NCBI RefSeq assembly: GCF_001424875.1
Contig: NZ_LMCT01000002.1
Location: 118,064-182,063 of the forward strand
Origin: Kitasatospora sp. Root107
GTDB lineage: Bacteria; Actinomycetota; Actinomycetes; Streptomycetales; Streptomycetaceae
Length of the DNA: 64,000 nucleotides
Reading direction: 5' to 3'
Position 1 is the first letter of the stretch; each line of letters starts with the position of its first letter. The translations under genes and the position numbers were made by a program. Below are positions 59,942-64,000 of the stretch, one piece after another. Under the pieces are notes generated by a model. The model was not told the origin of the DNA. It made no database searches and worked only from the letters and a program-made list of their open reading frames with translations.

Positions 59942-62323
59942 TTGCGCAGACTGTCCGCAGCCGTCACGGCTGCGCTGACCACCAGTGCGATAGCCGCCAC
60001 CCTGCTGAGTGGCAACGCCTACGCCGCCCCCGAACCCGCCGCCGCGCCGCAGTCCCTGGACGCCCCGGCGGAGGCCCTGGTGGGCCCGGAGGGCAAGGAG
60101 GCCCCCGCGGGTCCGCTGGCGCCGCAGGAGCGGACCCGGCAGGCGCTCCGCACCAAGGCGCTGGAGCAGCTCAACCAGGGTTCGCTGGCCAAGACTTCGG
60201 CGGGCACCGCGCCCAAGAAGGTCAAGATCGGCAACGAGTACGTCCAGCTCGCCCAGGAGCGCAAGGACAAGGTCTTCGTGATCCTTGCCCAGTTCGGCGA
60301 CCAGGTCGACAACTCGACGCTGCACAACGGCGTCCCGCGCTACGCGGGCACCCCCGGGCCGCAGCACAACGCGATACCGCAGCCCGACGGCAGCGACACC
60401 CACACCTTCTGGAAGAGCGACTTCAGTCGCGCCTACTACCAGCAGATGTTCTTCGACGACCGGGCCGGCGCCAACTCGATGCGGAACTTCTACCGCACCC
60501 AGTCCTCCGGCCGGTACGACTTCGACGGCACCGTCACCGACTGGGTGACCCTGCCGTACAACGAGGCGCGCTACGGAAGCAACAAGGGGCCGCAGGGCAG
60601 TGGCGCCTGGACCCAGGCGCAGGAGTTCATCCGGGACGCCACCAAGGCCTGGTACGACGGCGAGTTGGCGAAGGGCCGCAGCGCGGCTGACGTCAAGGCC
60701 GAGATCAAGCAGTACGACGTGCACGACCGCTACGACTTCGACAAGGACGGGAACTTCGAGGAGCCGGACGGCTACATCGACAACCTGGTCGTGGTGCACG
60801 CGGGCGTGGACGAGACCTGGGGCGGCGGCGCCCAGGGCGCCGACGCGATGTGGGCGCACCGCAGTTGGGCCCTCCCGGACCCGACCGGACAGGTCGGCCC
60901 GGCGGGCAACAAGATCGGCGGTGCGCCGGTCGGCGACACCGGTGTCTTCGCCTACGACTACGTGCAGGGCGGCGAGAACAGCGGCGTCGGCCTGTTCTCC
61001 CACGAGTACGGCCACAACCTCGGCCTGCCGGACCTCTACCCGACCAGCGGCGGCGACAACAGCGTCAGCTTCTGGTCGCTGATGTCCTCCGCCTCGTACC
61101 TGGGCCGGGGCAAGAACACCACGGGTGAGTACCCGGGTGACCTGGACGCCTGGAGCAAGCTGCAGTTCGGCTGGCTCAACTACGACGAGGCGCAGGCCGC
61201 GACCCGGTCCAGCCACGCACTCGGCGTCAGCGGCTACAACACCGACCAGGCCCAGGCCGTGCTGGTGCACCTGCCGCCGACCAAGAAGACCACCACGCTG
61301 GCCGACCCCTTCGAGGGTGCTTCGCAGTGGTACAGCGGCACCGGTGACTCCATCGACAACTCGCTGACCCGGACGGTGGACCTGACCGGTCGCACCTCCT
61401 CGGCGGCGATCTCGGCGGCCGCCTGGTACGACATCGAGCAGGACTACGACTTCCTCTCGGTCGAGGCCAGTGCCGACAACGGCAAGACCTGGAAGGCCCT
61501 GGGCGGCACGGTGGACGGTGCGCCGATCGGCAACACCACCGCCAACACCCCTGGCCTGAGCGGCACTTCGAACGCCTGGCGGCAGCTGAACATCCCGCTG
61601 GACGCCTACCTCGGCCAGACCGTGCAGCTGCGCTTCCACGTCACCTCGGACAACAACACCCACGGCAAGGGCGTGCTGGTCGACGCGGTCAAGATCACCG
61701 CCGACGGCGCCACCCTGCTCGAGGACGGCGCGGAGAACGGCAACCAGGGCTGGGTGCTGAACGGCTTCGCCCCGCTCAAGGGCAAGGACTCCGTCAAGGA
61801 GCACCCGCGGGCGTACCTGGTGGAGAACCGCCGCTACGTCGGCTACGGCGCCTACCTGAAGACCGGTCCGTACAACTTCGGTTACAGCGGCGTCGAGGGC
61901 AAGGCCGGCGTGATCGACAACTACCCGTACCAGGAGGGTGTGCTGATCTGGCTCTGGGACACCAGCTACCTGGACAACAACACCAAGGAGCACCTGGGCG
62001 GCGGCATGATCCTGCCGATCGACTCCCGCCCGCAGGCGATGAAGTTCAAGGGCGGCGTGCTGGTCAACGGCCGCGCGCAGAGCCACGACGCGACCTTCTC
62101 GCTCAACCCCACCTCCGCCTTCACCCTGCACAGCGCGGGTGTCGCGACCAAGTACCCGTCGAAGCCCGGCATCCCGGTCTTCAACGACCGCACCGGGGTC
62201 TACGCGGACCCGGCCATCCCGCAGCTGGGCGTGGCCGTCCCGAACACCAACACCAAGATCGAGGTCGTTCGGGAGACCCAGGGCGGCAAGCTGACCACCA
62301 TCAAGGTCGGCCCCGCCTCCTGA
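59942..62323 (+). CDS. Secreted M6-family metalloprotease (immune inhibitor A-like)
   Basis: About 793 residues from a TTG at 59942, preceded by GGAAAGGA at the right spacing; a GTG at 59888 would add 18 polar residues before the signal peptide. The signal peptide (RRLSAAVTAALTTSAIAATLLSGNAYA) ends near residue 27. The M6 catalytic domain carries HEYGHNLGLPDLY near residue 354 (HExxHxxGxPD), with DVHDRYDFDKDGNFEEPDGY as an upstream Ca-like segment. A VEG/MAM-like beta region follows (about 430-570). Immune inhibitor A relatives degrade host or environmental proteins. It ends at two strong hairpins. Confidence 0.92.
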   Translation: MRRLSAAVTAALTTSAIAATLLSGNAYAAPEPAAAPQSLDAPAEALVGPEGKEAPAGPLAPQERTRQALRTKALEQLNQGSLAKTSAGTAPKKVKIGNEYVQLAQERKDKVFVILAQFGDQVDNSTLHNGVPRYAGTPGPQHNAIPQPDGSDTHTFWKSDFSRAYYQQMFFDDRAGANSMRNFYRTQSSGRYDFDGTVTDWVTLPYNEARYGSNKGPQGSGAWTQAQEFIRDATKAWYDGELAKGRSAADVKAEIKQYDVHDRYDFDKDGNFEEPDGYIDNLVVVHAGVDETWGGGAQGADAMWAHRSWALPDPTGQVGPAGNKIGGAPVGDTGVFAYDYVQGGENSGVGLFSHEYGHNLGLPDLYPTSGGDNSVSFWSLMSSASYLGRGKNTTGEYPGDLDAWSKLQFGWLNYDEAQAATRSSHALGVSGYNTDQAQAVLVHLPPTKKTTTLADPFEGASQWYSGTGDSIDNSLTRTVDLTGRTSSAAISAAAWYDIEQDYDFLSVEASADNGKTWKALGGTVDGAPIGNTTANTPGLSGTSNAWRQLNIPLDAYLGQTVQLRFHVTSDNNTHGKGVLVDAVKITADGATLLEDGAENGNQGWVLNGFAPLKGKDSVKEHPRAYLVENRRYVGYGAYLKTGPYNFGYSGVEGKAGVIDNYPYQEGVLIWLWDTSYLDNNTKEHLGGGMILPIDSRPQAMKFKGGVLVNGRAQSHDATFSLNPTSAFTLHSAGVATKYPSKPGIPVFNDRTGVYADPAIPQLGVAVPNTNTKIEVVRETQGGKLTTIKVGPAS

Positions 62324-62348
62324 TCCACCGTCACCACCGTCACCACCC

Positions 62349-62384
62349 GAGCCCCGGCCCGCGCACCCCTGCGGGCCGGGGCTC
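62349..62384. terminator. Strong hairpin after the M6 protease gene
   Basis: A perfect 14-bp stem GAGCCCCGGCCCGC / GCGGGCCGGGGCTC with an 8-base loop, starting 26 bp after the protease stop. No T-tract. Confidence 0.8.
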
Positions 62385-62424
62385 CGGCGTGTCCCCGGGA
62401 GCGGGTACGAGCGGGTACGACAGC

Positions 62425-62462
62425 GCCCACCGGGCGGGGCTCACAGGCCCCGCCCGGTGGGC
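62425..62462. terminator. Strong hairpin before the end of the alpha-galactosidase gene
   Basis: A perfect 16-bp stem GCCCACCGGGCGGGGC / GCCCCGCCCGGTGGGC with loop TCACAG. It lies 12 bp after the stop of the convergent minus-strand gene. With the hairpin at 62349 it forms a back-to-back terminator pair, one for each gene. Confidence 0.8.
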
Positions 62463-62473
62463 ACCGGGTTTGA

Positions 62474-64000
62474 TCAGCGGCGGAGCGTCAGCAGCCCGCC
62501 GAGCGGGACGTGCAGGGCGAGTTCGAGGCCCTCGACGGTCAGGGTCACCTCGGCGAGCGTGCCGCCCGTCGCGTCCTGGACCAGGGCCGTGAGCGTGCCC
62601 GGGGCCCGGTCGAAGACCAGCCGGACCAGGGTGTCGGGGTCGGCGTTGCCGAGCAGCAGCAGCTCCCACTCCCCCGGCACCGCGACCGGCACCGGGGCGT
62701 AGCGGCCGAACGCCCGGGCGCCGTCGCGGCGGGACTCGATCAGCGGGTAGGCGAGCTCCGGCCGGTGCGGGCGGAACTCGGAGCGCTGGAGCAGGTCCCG
62801 GTGCTCGGCCATGACGGACAGCCAGAACCGCACCGCGGCCAGCTGGCCAGGCCCCTGGGCGGCCAGGTCCACGGAGACCTGCGGGGTGGCGAACAGCACC
62901 GAGAGCAGCAGCACCGCGATCTGCTCCGGGGCCTCCTCGGGGTGCCAGGTGAGCGGGTCGGCGTGCACGGCCAGCGGTCCTGCGGTGAGCCGCAGGTCGG
63001 CGGTGCGGGTGCGGTTCTCGGTGGCGTTGTGCGGGCAGTCGGTGGCCCGGACCATCGTCGCGTACGGCCACAGGCCCGGGCCCATGTACTGCTGCCGGTG
63101 CTCGACCAGCACCTCGGGCCGCACCGCCCGCAGCCGGGCGTCGAGTTCGGCCAGCAGGCGGCGGACGCCCTCGGCGACCTCGGTGCAGTCCGGGTCAGGG
63201 GAGGCGGTGGTGGGCTCGCGCAGGAAGGTGTCGATGAAGTCGATCTTCAGGCCGTCGACCCCGTACCGCTCCACCGCCGCCGCGAGCCGCTCCACCTGGT
63301 GCGTCCGGACCACCGGGCTGCGCGGGTCGAGGACGTACGTCTCCAGGGTCGGCAGGTGGGCCAGCGCGTGCTCGGCGAGCGTGCCGATCGCCGCACTGCG
63401 GTCGCCGGCGAACGGGAGGGCGTGCCAGAGCAGGTAGTTGAGGCCCAACGCGCGGACCCGGGCGACGTGCTCGGCGAAGTCGGGGAAGCCGACCGGGGCG
63501 GGCTGCCAGTCGCCGGTGGTGGCGTAGGAGCGGCCGTTCTCGTCGGTCTGCCAGCCGTCGTCGACGATCAGCGCGCCGAAGCCGAGCGGGGCGGCCAGCG
63601 CGGCCAGCTTCTCCACCTCGGCCGAGGTCATCGCCAGGTGCAGGGCGTACCAGGTGCAGAAGACCGGCTCGAAGGCCGAGTCCGGCACCACCGAGAGCGG
63701 CAGCGAGGTGCCCCACCAGGCGGCCGCGCCCCGGACGGTGTCGGCGAAGTGACGCCCGCTCAGGTCGAGCAAAAGCCGCAGTGTGCCGCCCTCGTGCTCG
63801 ACCCACCAGCTGAACTCGCCGGTCTCCTCGACCGCACCCTCGCCGATCGAGACCGGCAGCACCGTCTCGCCGACCGCGAAGGTGCAGAGCGCGGCGTCCG
63901 CCGTGCCGACCAGGCTGCCGACCGGCGCGCCCTTGGGCAGCGCGGCGATCCGCGGCAGCGCCCAGGACGGCGGCAGCCAGCGGGTGCCGGTGCCCGGCGT
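62474..64000 (-). CDS. Alpha-galactosidase, glycoside hydrolase family 36 (partial)
   Basis: The C-terminal 508 codons are present; the frame is open to the right edge, so the start is missing. It shows GH36 features: FCTWYALHLAMTSAEVEKLA and LIVDDGWQTDENGRSY of the barrel, the nucleophile aspartate in DGLKIDFIDTF and the acid/base aspartate in VRATDCPHNATENR. A C-terminal beta domain ends GLELALHVPLGGLLTLRR. The enzyme hydrolyses terminal alpha-galactosides; some relatives prefer other alpha-linked sugars. The visible part lacks a signal peptide, whose presence cannot be judged. Confidence 0.9.
   Translation of the reverse strand, partial: TPGTGTRWLPPSWALPRIAALPKGAPVGSLVGTADAALCTFAVGETVLPVSIGEGAVEETGEFSWWVEHEGGTLRLLLDLSGRHFADTVRGAAAWWGTSLPLSVVPDSAFEPVFCTWYALHLAMTSAEVEKLAALAAPLGFGALIVDDGWQTDENGRSYATTGDWQPAPVGFPDFAEHVARVRALGLNYLLWHALPFAGDRSAAIGTLAEHALAHLPTLETYVLDPRSPVVRTHQVERLAAAVERYGVDGLKIDFIDTFLREPTTASPDPDCTEVAEGVRRLLAELDARLRAVRPEVLVEHRQQYMGPGLWPYATMVRATDCPHNATENRTRTADLRLTAGPLAVHADPLTWHPEEAPEQIAVLLLSVLFATPQVSVDLAAQGPGQLAAVRFWLSVMAEHRDLLQRSEFRPHRPELAYPLIESRRDGARAFGRYAPVPVAVPGEWELLLLGNADPDTLVRLVFDRAPGTLTALVQDATGGTLAEVTLTVEGLELALHVPLGGLLTLRR

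Noticed and set aside
60009..62131. Long minus-strand frame of 741 residues opposite the M6 protease
   Set aside because: Val/Leu/Gly-rich antisense shadow of a well-supported secreted protease.

Overview
The window is high-GC actinobacterial chromosome, almost certainly from a Streptomycetaceae genome (Streptomyces or Kitasatospora). Pointers are the strong G/C third-position bias, frequent GTG starts, the gene order argC-J-B-D-R, infC-rpmI-rplT and pheS-pheT, a secreted GH46 chitosanase very close to the Kitasatospora N174 type, and many secreted proteases. No tRNA, rRNA, CRISPR array, transposase or integrase was found. Most of the window is core chromosome; one stretch, about 38.4-49.2 kb, looks like an accessory signalling or conflict locus.

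Layout. 0-4.6 kb: the arginine operon on the minus strand with a candidate ARG box, running off the left edge inside argR. 4.7-20.1 kb: single genes and short operons: a Clp-N protein with a probable leaderless promoter, a VOC protein, an RlmG-like rRNA methyltransferase, an EEP nuclease family protein, acetyltransferases, an M64 protease divergent from an XRE-TPR regulator, a serine hydrolase, an SPFH plus NAD-kinase-like pair behind a tandem palindromic operator, an SDR, 3-hydroxybutyryl-CoA dehydrogenase, a 59-residue antitoxin-like gene, a secreted HNH nuclease and a DUF4328 membrane protein. 20.1-29.2 kb: chitosanase with a CsnR-type operator, pheST, a PAS histidine kinase, a SpoU methyltransferase, and the infC-rpmI-rplT operon with a long leader holding an intrinsic terminator and an ATC start for infC. 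29.2-38.4 kb: DUF1844, SseB-like, serine hydrolase, PLP aldolase/deaminase, a small helical protein with an amyloid-like tail, a GATase, chromate and cation transporters and a 5'-3' exonuclease. Two related copies of an interspersed palindromic repeat sit between convergent genes here.

38.4-49.2 kb is the most interesting part. A tightly overlapping minus-strand operon encodes a degenerate nucleotide-cyclase-like protein, a small helical protein, a PP2C phosphatase, a membrane Ser/Thr kinase-like protein, a TerY-type vWA protein and a small membrane protein. Divergent from it run a Crp/Fnr regulator, a membrane-anchored STAND NTPase and a 73-residue protein, followed by an FHA protein and a membrane Ser/Thr kinase. 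Short amyloid-like motifs link the parts. The STAND N-terminus and the N-terminus of the 73-residue protein share GDVSGT..VG..N.V.N. The C-termini of the cyclase-like protein, the small helical protein and the 73-residue protein share VFAV..G. The 73-residue protein carries both motifs and could be an adaptor. The inferred system is a TerY-P (kinase/phosphatase/vWA) triad wired by amyloid-type signalling to a STAND switch.

49.2-64 kb: a GNAT, a radical SAM plus PLP-enzyme operon of unknown product, a HelY-type helicase, a roadblock-like protein, an ArsR regulator, a class V aminotransferase, an S9 peptidase, a secreted M6 protease and a partial GH36 alpha-galactosidase cut by the right edge.
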